Numbered from the stretch's first letter, positions 35,520 to 45,323 are shown. The stretch: DNA of 64,000 bases from UBA2821 sp902763335 (GCA_052066835.1 JBQHRJ010000011.1), one strand, 5' to 3'. Program-made: numbers and translations. Notes: generated by a model from the sequence alone, not told the origin.

Positions 35520-37769
35520 TTAACCCAACATGTTTGTAATGTATGACGAATTGGAATTAAGCTTTGACAGTGCAGTCTCCATTGCAGAGAACTGTTTCCT
35601 GTACTTCTGCTCATAGTTAGATATTCTGTCTTCCCACTCTGATATCTTCTTTGTATAATTACGATATTCCGTCTGCATCGACTTATCATTGTACACTGTA
35701 TATGCACTGCTTAGCGTTGTTCCCTTCATCTTCTTATCAAGCTCATTATATACGCCCTTTGACAACTGTGTAAAGAAACTTATAAATGTCTCCGGATCTG
35801 ATGCTATCGCAGCTCTTAATTTGTCTGTATTTCCTGATGTAAGCTCATCATCCTCATCACCGTCTATATGTAATGCACTCTTTGAGTTGTCACCTGTTTT
35901 AAAATATCCACCCGTCTTTATTCCAAAGCTTGCAAGTGAATATTTCTTACCATCCACTTCGTAAGATTTCATGAATGAATTCTTAAGTGCAGTAGATACA
36001 GACTCAAGTGTTGAATCACGTCTTAAGAGTGAATCCTTAATCTTTGTCTCCCATTTTTCTATCTCATCGTCCGTCATCTGAGATTTCTCATCATCAGTAA
36101 GCGGTTCATAACCTTTTGATGATGATGCATTATACAGAGTATCCATCTCGTTTATGAGTGAATTGTAAGTACTGATAAATTCTTTTACTTTATCATACAA
36201 TCCGTCAACATCTGTAGCTGTTGTTATGCTTATTTCCTCATCGTCGTCTGTCAGTGCATTAACTTCTATTGTAAGTCCGTTTATGCTGTAGTTGTTTGTA
36301 TTAGATGTAAACGTTGCACCATTTAACTCTATTTCCGAATCCTGTCCCTCTATTCTTGTTGCAGCTTTACTTCCGGTTGTTATTCCAAGTGCTGCCACAG
36401 CCTCATTATATGCTGCTGTCTCCTCGGCAGTAGGTGAAGATATAGAAGAATAGTTATTGTATGTATCATAATATCCTACCATCTTCTGTGCCTGCTCTTT
36501 CTGTGCAGCATAATATGCTTTAAGATCAGCCTTAAGATTAGCATTTTCCTCATCTATAGTATTATTTCTGTCAGCTACATACTCATCAAGCTTTGCACCT
36601 GATTCATCTGCCAGAATATCTTCAAACTTCTCAAGCTGTGTCTTGTTTTTTTCAAATTCTTTGCTTGCCTCAACAGCATCTGATGCATATGTATCTGCAA
36701 TCTTCTGTCTGTCCTCATCTACAAGTGTATCATTCTGAAGATCTGTATTCGCAGATTGGATTGCTGCATATTTTGTCTCGAGTTCTTCAAGCTGTGCTTT
36801 CTCATCATCCGTAAGATCTTTCTTACCCTTGAGTTCCTCTACAGCATTCTTCGCATCTTCCTCTGCAGCACTCCTTTCCTCAAATGTTTTGTTATAATAT
36901 TCTGCAGCATATGCTGACTTTGCTTTCGCAAGTGCTGTACTTTTTTCCTGTTTCTCAACAGTTGTCTTAAGAGTTTTAACCTGACTTTCCAGGCTCTTCT
37001 TTTCTTTTTCTGCATCAGTATGTGCTGTCTTTCTCTTCTCATATATACTCTCTGCCTTTGCATCTGAATCCATATCTGCTAATGATTTGTATGTACTTAT
37101 ATCTGTATCTGAATATGAAACCAGTCCTAATTTACCGAGTGCAGTCATTCCATCCGCATTGTCTGAAGTCAGTGAGAAATCCGAATCCGCTCCGCTCTTC
37201 TTTGAACTTACAAAAAATCTCTGGTTATTTTCGTCAAAACTTGCATTCACTCCAGCTTCCTTCATCTTTGTTACTAACTGATTCACGGTCATATTATCCG
37301 TGATGGTAATATTAGTTTCCTTACCATTTGCAGTTACATTTATAGAACTGCCGGATGCTACTCCCATATCTGCAAGTTTTGTTGAACCTGTTACTTTTGT
37401 CTGTCCGCCTTTTCCATCAGATACTTTATCAACTACTGCACCTGTAAGGTAACCTGACTTTGCAAGTGATTTTACCTTTAACTTCTGTGTACCGTCTACA
37501 GCATTCGTTCCTGCTTTTACAGTAGCCTTAGCACTGGTACTTGTAGCCTTCTTTATACTATAACCGGATGAAAATCTGAGACTTGAAAGACTTCCTGAAT
37601 AAAAGCTGTATATCTTGCTGTTCAAGCTCTTCCATGCATCCTGTTTCCAGCTGAGCTTTGTCTGTGCCTTTACCAGATCATCCTTTTTTGTACTATATGC
37701 TGATACAAGCTGTGTTATGATTGTGTCTGTATCTAATCCTGATGATAATCCCGATAAACTTATACCCAT
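35520..37769 (-). CDS. fliD: Flagellar hook-associated protein 2 / filament cap FliD, with coiled-coil insertion
   Basis: FliD caps the filament and folds incoming flagellin. The N-terminus (GISLSGLSSGLDTDTIITQL) and C-terminus (YEQKYRKQFSAMETALSKLNSNSSYITNMLG, residues 719-749) are typical. At 749 residues it is longer than most FliD proteins. The excess is a charged helical insertion at about 235-445 (SIYEKRKTAHTDAEKEKKSL, then KDLTDDEKAQLEELETKY). A second such charged loop lies near 575. The insertion probably projects from the cap outward. It follows flaG in the late operon. Confidence 0.95.
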   Translation of the reverse strand: MGISLSGLSSGLDTDTIITQLVSAYSTKKDDLVKAQTKLSWKQDAWKSLNSKIYSFYSGSLSSLRFSSGYSIKKATSTSAKATVKAGTNAVDGTQKLKVKSLAKSGYLTGAVVDKVSDGKGGQTKVTGSTKLADMGVASGSSINVTANGKETNITITDNMTVNQLVTKMKEAGVNASFDENNQRFFVSSKKSGADSDFSLTSDNADGMTALGKLGLVSYSDTDISTYKSLADMDSDAKAESIYEKRKTAHTDAEKEKKSLESQVKTLKTTVEKQEKSTALAKAKSAYAAEYYNKTFEERSAAEEDAKNAVEELKGKKDLTDDEKAQLEELETKYAAIQSANTDLQNDTLVDEDRQKIADTYASDAVEASKEFEKNKTQLEKFEDILADESGAKLDEYVADRNNTIDEENANLKADLKAYYAAQKEQAQKMVGYYDTYNNYSSISSPTAEETAAYNEAVAALGITTGSKAATRIEGQDSEIELNGATFTSNTNNYSINGLTIEVNALTDDDEEISITTATDVDGLYDKVKEFISTYNSLINEMDTLYNASSSKGYEPLTDDEKSQMTDDEIEKWETKIKDSLLRRDSTLESVSTALKNSFMKSYEVDGKKYSLASFGIKTGGYFKTGDNSKSALHIDGDEDDELTSGNTDKLRAAIASDPETFISFFTQLSKGVYNELDKKMKGTTLSSAYTVYNDKSMQTEYRNYTKKISEWEDRISNYEQKYRKQFSAMETALSKLNSNSSYITNMLG

Positions 37770-37805
37770 TTTTTCTCATTCCTTTCTATCTGCATTATGT
37801 CAAAT

Positions 37806-38213
37806 TTATAATTTCTCATCAACAAGTATTCCTGCCATCTCCCACACCTTAGCTATCATTTTAAGGGTTTTCTCCGGAGGAACTTCTTTTATAACTTTCT
37901 TTGTATCTTTATCAACTATTTTTATTGTTATTCTGTTTGTTGCCTCATCGATACCAAATTTACACTCTGTATTGCCCATACGTTTTTTGATATCATTTAA
38001 CTCCTGTCCGACTGTTTCATCAGAAAAGCCTCTTTTTTCAGCGTCATCTGATGTGTCTGACTGTTGAAATGTTGCAGCTTCCTGACTGATATTATTACTT
38101 CTGTTATCATCTCCGGTCTGCAACGGAATATTTTCTACCGGTTTCACATCCATCTGACCTCCGGTATTAACCTGATATCCTGAATTTACTCCTGATATTC
38201 TCTCTATTGCCAT
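37806..38213 (-). CDS. flaG: FlaG family protein
   Basis: This protein of 135 residues has a disordered N-terminal half (MAIERISGVNSGYQVN, Gln/Asn-rich) and a C-terminal FlaG domain (about 60-135: CKFGIDEATNRITIKIVDKDT, REVPPEKTLKM-like segment). FlaG proteins affect filament length in several bacteria. The start at 38213 has GGAGGT upstream; the longer frame to 38258 has no ribosome-binding site. It lies between csrA and fliD, as in many Firmicutes. Confidence 0.9.
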   Translation of the reverse strand: MAIERISGVNSGYQVNTGGQMDVKPVENIPLQTGDDNRSNNISQEAATFQQSDTSDDAEKRGFSDETVGQELNDIKKRMGNTECKFGIDEATNRITIKIVDKDTKKVIKEVPPEKTLKMIAKVWEMAGILVDEKL

Positions 38214-38300
38214 AATTACACCTCCATGTGCATATGCTAAACCAAATCTGCTAATCATCTATTTTTCTTATCGGCATTTTTTTATAAAATAATTATATTT

Positions 38301-38516
38301 TTAAAGTAATTTCTTTAAGTCTGCAATATTTGCCACATTTGCTGCTTCCTCATTATCCTGCTTTATCTGAAGATAGACTTCCTTTCTGTATATAGGAACA
38401 GACTTCGGAGCTGTTATGCCAATCTTCACCTGATCTCCCTTAATCTCTATGACAGTTACTTCTATATCATTATCTATGATAATTGCCTCATCTTTTTTTC
38501 TTGATAATGCTAACAT
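38301..38516 (-). CDS. csrA: Carbon storage regulator CsrA (translational repressor of flagellin)
   Basis: CsrA is a dimeric RNA-binding protein that recognises GGA in hairpin loops and blocks ribosome binding. The 71-residue protein starts MLALSRKKDEAIIID and has the VKIGITAPKSVPIYRKEVY core. It abuts fliW (stop TAG immediately followed by ATG), implying translational coupling. FliW antagonises CsrA in Bacillus. A likely target, the fliC leader hairpin, is at 34369-34386. Confidence 0.96.
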   Translation of the reverse strand: MLALSRKKDEAIIIDNDIEVTVIEIKGDQVKIGITAPKSVPIYRKEVYLQIKQDNEEAANVANIADLKKLL

Positions 38517-38975
38517 CTATTTTCCCGCCTTCCTGTTATTTAATATTTCATATATGGGATATTTCACCAAGTAATCTTCATTCTGCACAAGTATCTGGCA
38601 GCCTTTTCTTGTATTCGGATTTATGACAAGAGGCGCTTTAAGATTCACGGACATCTTTTTTATATTCTCCGGCACCTTTAATGTTACCATTATGAATAAT
38701 TCATTATCTGTTATTTCTCCTATGCACTCTAAAAGTTCATCCTCAGCGACAGGATTATAGTCCTCTTTAACCACAAGCGGGTCTATAACCGGTATGGCAA
38801 ATGCAGGTTCATCAATTGACTGCATCCATGTAATTTTGCTGTCCTCATTTTCCGAATCATGAATCAGTAAAAAGTTTTTCAGGTTTTTAAATCCTATTAT
38901 TCCTTCCGGAAAGTTAATAATCTTCTGCTCATCTATACCTATTTCTCCAAAAAGTTTTGTAATTAATTTTTCCAT
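38517..38975 (-). CDS. fliW: Flagellar assembly factor FliW
   Basis: FliW binds flagellin and CsrA, releasing CsrA's repression only when flagellin is exported. This 152-residue protein shows the FPEGIIGFKNLKNFLLI block and the C-terminal APLVINPNTRKGCQILV block of the family. It is followed without gap by csrA and preceded by flgL with a hairpin-containing 90-base gap. Confidence 0.95.
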   Translation of the reverse strand: MEKLITKLFGEIGIDEQKIINFPEGIIGFKNLKNFLLIHDSENEDSKITWMQSIDEPAFAIPVIDPLVVKEDYNPVAEDELLECIGEITDNELFIMVTLKVPENIKKMSVNLKAPLVINPNTRKGCQILVQNEDYLVKYPIYEILNNRKAGK

Positions 38976-39005
38976 ATGCTATACCTCATTCCAATTATTT
39001 CACAT

Positions 39006-39045
39006 AATGCCGGCATCCATAAACATTTTATGAATAACCGGCATT
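39006..39045 (-). other. Intercistronic hairpin, flgL-fliW
   Basis: AATGCCGG...TTCATAAA pairs with TTTATGGATGCCGGCATT around a small loop on the minus strand. It lacks a T tract. It may protect or process mRNA between flgL and fliW. Confidence 0.45.
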
Positions 39046-39065
39046 CATTAATCTACATATTATAT

Positions 39066-40565
39066 TTACAGATAATCAATCAGTCTCTTCTGCATTACTT
39101 TAACTGCTGTCTGCAATGATGCATCATATACATTCATTGCTTCCTTAAGTTCTATGGTAACATCAATTGTATTAATCTGTTCATTCGCACTCTTCATGTT
39201 TTTAACTGTAAGTTTCTGCGAAGTAAGTCTGTTTTCTGTAAGTTCGAGTCTTAACTGTCTTGCACCGACATCCGCTCTCGCATTTGATACTGTTGACTGA
39301 TGGTTGTGATATTTTGTAAGTCCTGCCGAAAACATATTGTTCATATCTTCCGTAGCATAATCAAGTTCCCTGTTGGCTATATTAAGAAGTTCCTCGAGCT
39401 TGCTTTTCTCTGCACTTCCATCCGTCGCATTCTTATACAGTTCCTCAATCTTATCAACCTTGGCCTGTGCATTTATGGCATTATTAACAGAGTCGAGTAT
39501 CTCATCTATATCCCTTGTCATGTCATGTTTAAATACATCTTTTCCCTGAATATTAATTTTCATATTCTGTGAAAAGCTTACTTCATATTCTATCGGCTGG
39601 TCTTTCACTGTATAGGTAACAGGATTTGCATCATCTGTTTTATCCACACAGTTAAAATAATGTACAGGATTTAAATCTCCCTTTTGAAATCCCTTTTTCG
39701 TATATGTCATTTCAAATTTTTCTGATGATTCCAATGCTGCATATGCATTTTTGCCAAGTATATACTCACCTGTCTCAGCTATAAAGAATACATCATCATC
39801 CCCCGGATCATATGCATCTGCATCCGATACAGATTTTGCCGTTGCTGTAAGTGTATCCGTCACCTCAACCTCTCCGGCTGCATTTTTACCATAAATTTTT
39901 ATATCCGGTGCTCCATTTGCATCATCAAGTTTATCATAACCGAGCCTTATTACATACGCCTGCTTATACTGTGGAACTCCAAAATCATCTACATTGAGTC
40001 CGCCTATAGTATTTGCTGATATTTTACTTATATCCACAGCATTGGTTATCTTTTTCTCTGTTCTGATATCATCAAATTTAAAACTCTGGGTAATGTCAAA
40101 CACCTTATCATTCTGAGCTTTTGTATATGTAAGAGTTGTGTCTGTCTTATATCCGGTAAATATTGTTCTTCCGGCATAATCAGCATTGGCTGTTGCAAAA
40201 AGCTGGTCCCTGTATGTAGCCAGAGTTTCCGCTATCGTCTTTCTGTCCTTCGCCTCAAGATCACCATTAGCTGCCTGATCAAGATATGTTGTAATATCCC
40301 CGAGAGTTGTCTCTATACTTGACAGTGCATCATCAGTATTGGTCAGCCAGTTGTCTGCATCAGGAATATTCCTCTCAAGATACTGGCACACCTGTGCATA
40401 TGTTGTTCTGAGTCTCAATGCTCTTACTGCAACTATAGGATCTTCTGAAGGTCTCTGAATCTTCTGCTCAGTCTCAAGCTGTGTATTCAGATTGTCATAT
40501 CTTATTTTATTATTATTAATATTCGTCATCGAATTATTCATCATTATTCTGCTGGTAATTCTCAT
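39066..40565 (-). CDS. flgL: Flagellar hook-associated protein 3, FlgL
   Basis: FlgL is the second hook-filament junction protein. The 499-residue protein has a flagellin-like N-terminus (MRITSRIMMNNSMTNINNNK, QRPSEDPIVAVRALRLRT) and C-terminus (NEQINTIDVTIELKEAMNVYDASLQTA, at about 460-486). Its large variable centre (about 150-390) includes a YDPGDDDVFFIAETGEYI loop. It follows the second flgK by 20 bases. Confidence 0.95.
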   Translation of the reverse strand: MRITSRIMMNNSMTNINNNKIRYDNLNTQLETEQKIQRPSEDPIVAVRALRLRTTYAQVCQYLERNIPDADNWLTNTDDALSSIETTLGDITTYLDQAANGDLEAKDRKTIAETLATYRDQLFATANADYAGRTIFTGYKTDTTLTYTKAQNDKVFDITQSFKFDDIRTEKKITNAVDISKISANTIGGLNVDDFGVPQYKQAYVIRLGYDKLDDANGAPDIKIYGKNAAGEVEVTDTLTATAKSVSDADAYDPGDDDVFFIAETGEYILGKNAYAALESSEKFEMTYTKKGFQKGDLNPVHYFNCVDKTDDANPVTYTVKDQPIEYEVSFSQNMKINIQGKDVFKHDMTRDIDEILDSVNNAINAQAKVDKIEELYKNATDGSAEKSKLEELLNIANRELDYATEDMNNMFSAGLTKYHNHQSTVSNARADVGARQLRLELTENRLTSQKLTVKNMKSANEQINTIDVTIELKEAMNVYDASLQTAVKVMQKRLIDYL

Positions 40566-40585
40566 ATAATCAACACCTCCAAACG

Positions 40586-42076
40586 CTATACGCCCATTTC
40601 ATTTATAAGTTTATCATAGCACTCCGTCATAACTGTTATTACATTGGCACATATATCATAGGCTTCCTGATATTTCTGAAGATTCATTGCCTCTTCATCT
40701 CCATCAACTCCTGATATCGACATACGCTGTTTATCCGATGTATTAACTATTGTTGTATAATTTTCTTCAAAAAGTTTTGATTTCTGTGTCGATACACCTG
40801 ATTCTGTAACGATGCTTTCCAAATATTCCGATGCTGTTGAATTGTTTAAAATATTTGCATCCCTGATTTCGAGGAACTCATCTATAAGACTTGAATCAGA
40901 CACACCCTGATGCAGCGGATTGACTGTCGCACCCATTAATGACGGATTTTTTAATAAATCTTTATTTACGGAAAGTTCTCCCGTTATGGACATCTCAAAT
41001 ATTTTCACTCCGGCAGTAGAATTTCCATTTAAGTCTATACCTTTGTCATGAACATTGTTAAATGCATCCGCTATAGCCTGCTTAAATTCCTGAATCCTGT
41101 TAATATAATGCGGTATTCCCTTATAATTAACAGATGCCTTTGAGGTCTCATCGGCATTGTTACCATCACGTATATCAAGTATACCTCTTAAGCTTCCTGA
41201 CAGATTCATTGACTGTACGTCAAACTTTGTTCCTGTTTTGTCATTATCATCATAATAATAGTAGATATCAAATAAACCTGTTGCATCATACTTATTATTA
41301 TTATCTTCTCTCGTTACTAACATCAATTTGTGGCTCTCATAATTGTTTACCAGCGTAAAATCTCCAACCCTTAACAGATAATCTGTCTTTCCATTCTCAT
41401 ACTTAGTCTCTGTCACATTAACAGGTACTATATTTGAAAGGCTATCTAACATATTGTCTCTCTGGTCTCTTAACTCACTGGCAGTTCCCCCTGCCATCTC
41501 TACTATATTTATCTGTTTTGTGAGCGATGCTATCTGATCTGTATACAGATTTATTCTGCTCACACTGTTACTCACTTCCTGATTTGCTTCCATCTGGACT
41601 GTTGTGAGCCTGCTCTTTATCTCATTCATATATTCAGCAAGACTCTGGGAATAGTTAAGAAATTCCGAACGTCTTGTTATATCATCAGGCGTACCTTTAA
41701 GTTCCTGAAGAGATGCAAACATATCTGCAAACAGTGTAGTGAATCCGCTCTCGGACATTTCATTGAAACTGTCTTCAAGCTGTATATTATATGAATATTT
41801 GGTACTGTTTTCTCCAAGCTTTGAATAATTGCTTCTGTATTTGTTATCATAATAAATATCCCTGACACGCTCTATCGAAGTTACTTCAACACCCGTTCCT
41901 ATCATTCCATAGCTCGCATACACCCTCAATGATGTTTTTGCCTGCTGATTTACAACCTGTCTTGAATATCCTTTTGTATTTTCATTTGAAACGTTATTTC
42001 CTGTAGTGGCAAGTCCTGCCTTAGCAGCAAATAAACCTGTTTTTCCTATATCAAGTCCAAAAAATGTAGATGCCAT
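40586..42076 (-). CDS. flgK: Flagellar hook-associated protein 1, FlgK (copy 2)
   Basis: FlgK joins hook to filament. The 496-residue protein has the rod/hook N-terminus (TFFGLDIGKTGLFAAKAGL, NNVSNENTKGYSRQ) and the C-terminal QKYQEAYDICANVITVMTE-like segment. It starts directly after another FlgK (42114-43892), to which it is only distantly similar, so the two are old duplicates with separate roles. AGGAGGTATGT precedes the ATG. Confidence 0.92.
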   Translation of the reverse strand: MASTFFGLDIGKTGLFAAKAGLATTGNNVSNENTKGYSRQVVNQQAKTSLRVYASYGMIGTGVEVTSIERVRDIYYDNKYRSNYSKLGENSTKYSYNIQLEDSFNEMSESGFTTLFADMFASLQELKGTPDDITRRSEFLNYSQSLAEYMNEIKSRLTTVQMEANQEVSNSVSRINLYTDQIASLTKQINIVEMAGGTASELRDQRDNMLDSLSNIVPVNVTETKYENGKTDYLLRVGDFTLVNNYESHKLMLVTREDNNNKYDATGLFDIYYYYDDNDKTGTKFDVQSMNLSGSLRGILDIRDGNNADETSKASVNYKGIPHYINRIQEFKQAIADAFNNVHDKGIDLNGNSTAGVKIFEMSITGELSVNKDLLKNPSLMGATVNPLHQGVSDSSLIDEFLEIRDANILNNSTASEYLESIVTESGVSTQKSKLFEENYTTIVNTSDKQRMSISGVDGDEEAMNLQKYQEAYDICANVITVMTECYDKLINEMGV

Positions 42077-42113
42077 CTGACATACCTCCTCTTAACGATT
42101 ATGTGATACCGGG

Positions 42114-43892
42114 TTATGCTCCCAGTCGGTTTATAATGTGCTCCAGCATCTCGCTGATAACTGTTACATATCTCGAAGAAGCATTGTATGCCTGCTGGTA
42201 CTTTATCATATATGTAAGTTCTTCATCGGTAGAAACCCCTGTCACCTGCTGTCTCTTGTCATCCAGAGCACTGGTGGCATCTGACTCATTTACCGCAAGA
42301 TTATAATACATCTGTCCGTCACTTCCAATATCAAACACGAACTGATCATAATAGCTGTTAAAGTTTAACTTTGTTGTATTGTTCGGATCAAGATTTGAAA
42401 ATTCCTCGCTCCACTTATTTGCAAGCTTTGTGGCTTTCGCAAAATCCTCGTCTCCCTCTCCCTGTGTAGTAAATGGAAGTTTTGAATAATCATCTATTAT
42501 TTTACTGTTGACGGATACATTTCCACATTTATACAGTGATTCATATCCCATACCATTTTTCTTATTTAATATGTAATATGTATTTCCGTCATCGCCGGTT
42601 ACTTCAATGTATCTCTCTGTATTATCTCTTGAAAACAGTTCTTCCGGTGGAAGTTTTCCGTCTTTTCCCACAGAAGTTGTCACATCAAGATATTCTATAT
42701 CATCTTCATTATATAATTCTCCATCCGGATATACATTTCCATCAGCATCCGTAAATGACGTTACACCGTCAGGCATTCCCTTAATGTTAGGGGCAAATAT
42801 GTCGTTTATGGTGGTTATAATTCCATGCACCAGATTGTCAAATAGCGCCTCCGCCTTAACTAACGCACATGACTGTACATTTTCATTGTATATTCTGACA
42901 TCGTCATCATATTTCTGTTTTCCCTCAGGAGTTGTAAGGTCATAATCTTTTACATTTGGCACGTCTGTATAATCTGCACTGAAGTCACCTCTTGCAAACA
43001 AATATCCTTTAAGACTTCCCATATTTGACGTATCAGATATATCTATTCCCTTAGAAAAGTCAAATACTTCCTGTCCGTCAATCTGTGGCCATACGCATGT
43101 AACAAATGCAGAATCCTTATCACCGTCAAGCATCTCTGTTTTCATCTTGTATACACCCGTATCGGTGACAAACGGCACACCCTCGATATTCACATTTACA
43201 TAATGATTCTCTTTTTCCGTGTAAGTAATATTTACATAAGCAGACAACTTATCCAGAATTAAGTCCCTCTGGTCTCTCAAATCATTTGCCTTCTCTACAT
43301 CCGATGCCTCAACACCTGCTATCTGTTTATTTAAATCCGCAATTTGCTCACCATATGAATTGACTGTATCTACCATGCCGATAATCTTTTTATTGAGATT
43401 GTTCTGATATTCAACCATTTCCTGATGTATTGCGTTCGCACGTCCTATAAACTGCTCAGCATACATTACAAGTTCAGCCTGCGATGTTTCACTGTTCGGT
43501 GTTTTAGACATCTCCATAATGGCATTCTGAAGATTCTCAAGAGTCTTGTCAAATGACTGTCCATTTAACTCACCGAGTATTCCCGATATTTCATTCAGTG
43601 CATCGTACTGTGCATCATAAAAATGCGTACGGCTGTTTTCCGTTCTGTACGCTTTATCCAGTAATATGCTTCTTACACGACTTGTAGCTATAGTACTTAC
43701 ACCAAGACCGACCTGCTTGGTTCCTATAGCTGTGTATCCCTGATTAATATATGTTCTGTCACCCTTTATACTTAACTGTCTCGTATATCCGTCTGTATAC
43801 GCATTCGCCAGATTATGTGCTGTAGTATTAAGCGCTGTCTGGCTCGACTGCAAACCGGATACGCCCACATAAATACTTGTCATTCCGGACAT
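42114..43892 (-). CDS. flgK: Flagellar hook-associated protein 1, FlgK (copy 1)
   Basis: This is a second FlgK, 592 residues. It has SIYVGVSGLQSSQTALNTTA and HNLANAYTDGYTRQ at the N-terminus, and MIKYQQAYNASSRYVTVISEM at the C-terminus. The central variable part (about 230-500) differs completely from the neighbour. It follows flgN by 17 bases. Pairs of flgK genes are known in some Lachnospiraceae; one may pair with the short flagellin and the other with the giant one, which is speculation. Confidence 0.92.
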   Translation of the reverse strand: MSGMTSIYVGVSGLQSSQTALNTTAHNLANAYTDGYTRQLSIKGDRTYINQGYTAIGTKQVGLGVSTIATSRVRSILLDKAYRTENSRTHFYDAQYDALNEISGILGELNGQSFDKTLENLQNAIMEMSKTPNSETSQAELVMYAEQFIGRANAIHQEMVEYQNNLNKKIIGMVDTVNSYGEQIADLNKQIAGVEASDVEKANDLRDQRDLILDKLSAYVNITYTEKENHYVNVNIEGVPFVTDTGVYKMKTEMLDGDKDSAFVTCVWPQIDGQEVFDFSKGIDISDTSNMGSLKGYLFARGDFSADYTDVPNVKDYDLTTPEGKQKYDDDVRIYNENVQSCALVKAEALFDNLVHGIITTINDIFAPNIKGMPDGVTSFTDADGNVYPDGELYNEDDIEYLDVTTSVGKDGKLPPEELFSRDNTERYIEVTGDDGNTYYILNKKNGMGYESLYKCGNVSVNSKIIDDYSKLPFTTQGEGDEDFAKATKLANKWSEEFSNLDPNNTTKLNFNSYYDQFVFDIGSDGQMYYNLAVNESDATSALDDKRQQVTGVSTDEELTYMIKYQQAYNASSRYVTVISEMLEHIINRLGA

Positions 43893-43909
43893 ATCAACAC
43901 CTCTTTCAA

Positions 43910-44419
43910 CTAGTTTTTTGCATCAAATGTAGAAAGTCCCATTTGATTCTGATTATATGCATCTCTTGTATAATTGGCAGTTTCCGGAAGCTGGGACAGC
44001 CCATTGATATAATTAATATTAAAATTAATCATTTCAAGTGCCTCCTCTATCAATCCTTTGTTCATCTCATTAACCGCTTCAACTCCGGTCAGCAGTTTCT
44101 TCAGCTTATCACGGGTCTGTGACAATTCCTGCTGCTCTTTCTTCTGACCTTCCAAAAGCTCTGATATTCCTTTAACTGTCAAAGTGTTGACATCCTTGTT
44201 TAACACTATTGCTATATCTTTCATTACTTCTGTACGTTTCTTCTCAAGATTGGCAATTCTGTCTAAATGTGACTGTTCTTTTGCCACCATCTCATTAAGA
44301 TTCTGTATATCATCTCTGACGATAATACCCGTTTTCTCCGTTGAGAGCCCAAGCAATGCCTCATATTCAACTGTTTCTTCCTTTAATGTATTTATAAGTT
44401 CTTCTATAAGACTTGCCAC
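43910..44419 (-). CDS. flgN: FlgN-family flagellar export chaperone
   Basis: FlgN protects FlgK and FlgL before export. The 169-residue helical protein has LINTLKEETVEYEALLGLSTEKTGIIV at the start (residues 7-33) and a YINGLSQLPETANYTRDAYNQN C-terminal end. It lies between flgM and the two flgK genes, the expected order. AGGAGAGAG...ATG provides the ribosome-binding site. Confidence 0.9.
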   Translation of the reverse strand: MASLIEELINTLKEETVEYEALLGLSTEKTGIIVRDDIQNLNEMVAKEQSHLDRIANLEKKRTEVMKDIAIVLNKDVNTLTVKGISELLEGQKKEQQELSQTRDKLKKLLTGVEAVNEMNKGLIEEALEMINFNINYINGLSQLPETANYTRDAYNQNQMGLSTFDAKN

Positions 44420-44439
44420 TTTTTACTCTCTCCTTCCGT

Positions 44440-44715
44440 CTAGATAAATACGTCGTAATCACTTAAAAGTTTATCCGCAAAGGCTTCCGGACTGACATCA
44501 TATGTGCCGTTCTGAATCCTTTCCTTAATGTCTGCTATCTTATCCTGTCTGACATCCGGTGCTGAAGCAACTGCCTGCTTAGCCACCTGATAAGCCTTCC
44601 CAAAGGATGATATCTCTACTTTATCCCTCTTAGATGTTTTCTGAACCTTATCAGATTTTACACTTCCTGCTGCCTTGTATATCTGGTTTACCTGATTATA
44701 AGCATCTATACGCAT
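44440..44715 (-). CDS. flgM: Anti-sigma-28 factor FlgM
   Basis: FlgM holds the flagellar sigma factor inactive until the hook is complete. The 91-residue protein has a flexible N-terminus and a C-terminal sigma-binding part (KVEISSFGKAYQVAKQAV; IKERIQNGTYDVSPEAFADKLL). The start at 44715 is chosen because AGGGTGAGAG lies before it; the frame extends further upstream into the promoter region. A sigma-28-type promoter is at 44763-44789. Confidence 0.92.
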   Translation of the reverse strand: MRIDAYNQVNQIYKAAGSVKSDKVQKTSKRDKVEISSFGKAYQVAKQAVASAPDVRQDKIADIKERIQNGTYDVSPEAFADKLLSDYDVFI

Positions 44716-44762
44716 AACTCTCACCCTTTCTTTTTCATTCTTAAAAAATATATTCAATTATA

Positions 44763-44789
44763 ATATCGGAATTTTTTGTTTTATCATTA
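44763..44789 (-). promoter_or_regulatory. Sigma-28-type promoter for flgM-flgN-flgK operon
   Basis: Minus strand TAAT, a 15-base spacer and TCCGATAT, almost the same box as at fliC. It lies between the yvyF terminator and flgM. Confidence 0.7.
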
Positions 44790-44830
44790 CATTAAATTTT
44801 ATTTTTGGTTATTTTTATGCAAATAACAAA

Positions 44831-44868
44831 AACGTTGCATGGTACTTTTATTCATACCATACAACGTT
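44831..44868 (-). terminator. Terminator of recD2-comFC-yvyF
   Basis: AACGTTGTATGGTA pairs with TACCATGCAACGTT, followed by TTTTGTTATTT on the minus strand. It isolates yvyF from the flgM operon. Confidence 0.8.
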
Positions 44869-44878
44869 ATAAACACTT

Positions 44879-45283
44879 TTAATTATCAAGAAATCTCATT
44901 CTTGCACTCTCTCTTGAATTTCTCTGAGGTGCTTCAACCGTCTTTTTACTATACACAGCTCCAAGGTTTGCTGCAAGTTGTTTTTTGCATGCGTCACAAA
45001 ATCTTCCTGTGTGAATCATAACCCCGCATGACTCACATTCAATTCCAACAGTAGAATCCTTTGAAAAACTTAATCTTTCCTCACGCACCCACTGTTTTAT
45101 CTGCTGCGTACTCACCTCATTCGCCTCTGACACCTCGGATATCGAAGCATCCTTATTTTCATATATATACTTTTTTACTTTCTGAAATTTATCCTCTAAT
45201 TTTGCCTTGCATCCCGGACACAGTCTCTGCCCGCCGAGATAATTAAATAATCTGCCACATTCTCTGCAATTTTGTACGTCCAT
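44879..45283 (-). CDS. yvyF: YvyF-like flagellar operon zinc-ribbon protein
   Basis: This 134-residue protein has two zinc-ribbon pairs: CRECGRLFNYLGGQRLCPGC near the start and CESCGVMIHTGRFCDAC near residue 90. Between them lies a helix-turn-helix-like region (ISEVSEANEVSTQQIKQWV). It is the YvyF/TIGR03826 type, found between comF and flgM in Bacillus. The order comFC-yvyF-flgM-flgN-flgK-flgL here is identical. Function is not established; a regulatory role is plausible. Confidence 0.9.
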   Translation of the reverse strand: MDVQNCRECGRLFNYLGGQRLCPGCKAKLEDKFQKVKKYIYENKDASISEVSEANEVSTQQIKQWVREERLSFSKDSTVGIECESCGVMIHTGRFCDACKKQLAANLGAVYSKKTVEAPQRNSRESARMRFLDN

Positions 45284-45323
45284 TTTAGTCCTCCATTTCC
45301 AGTGTTCATCATTTGAAACACTT

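Noticed and set aside
36839..37063. Short minus-strand frame inside fliD
   Set aside because: Frame shadow of the charged coiled-coil part of FliD.
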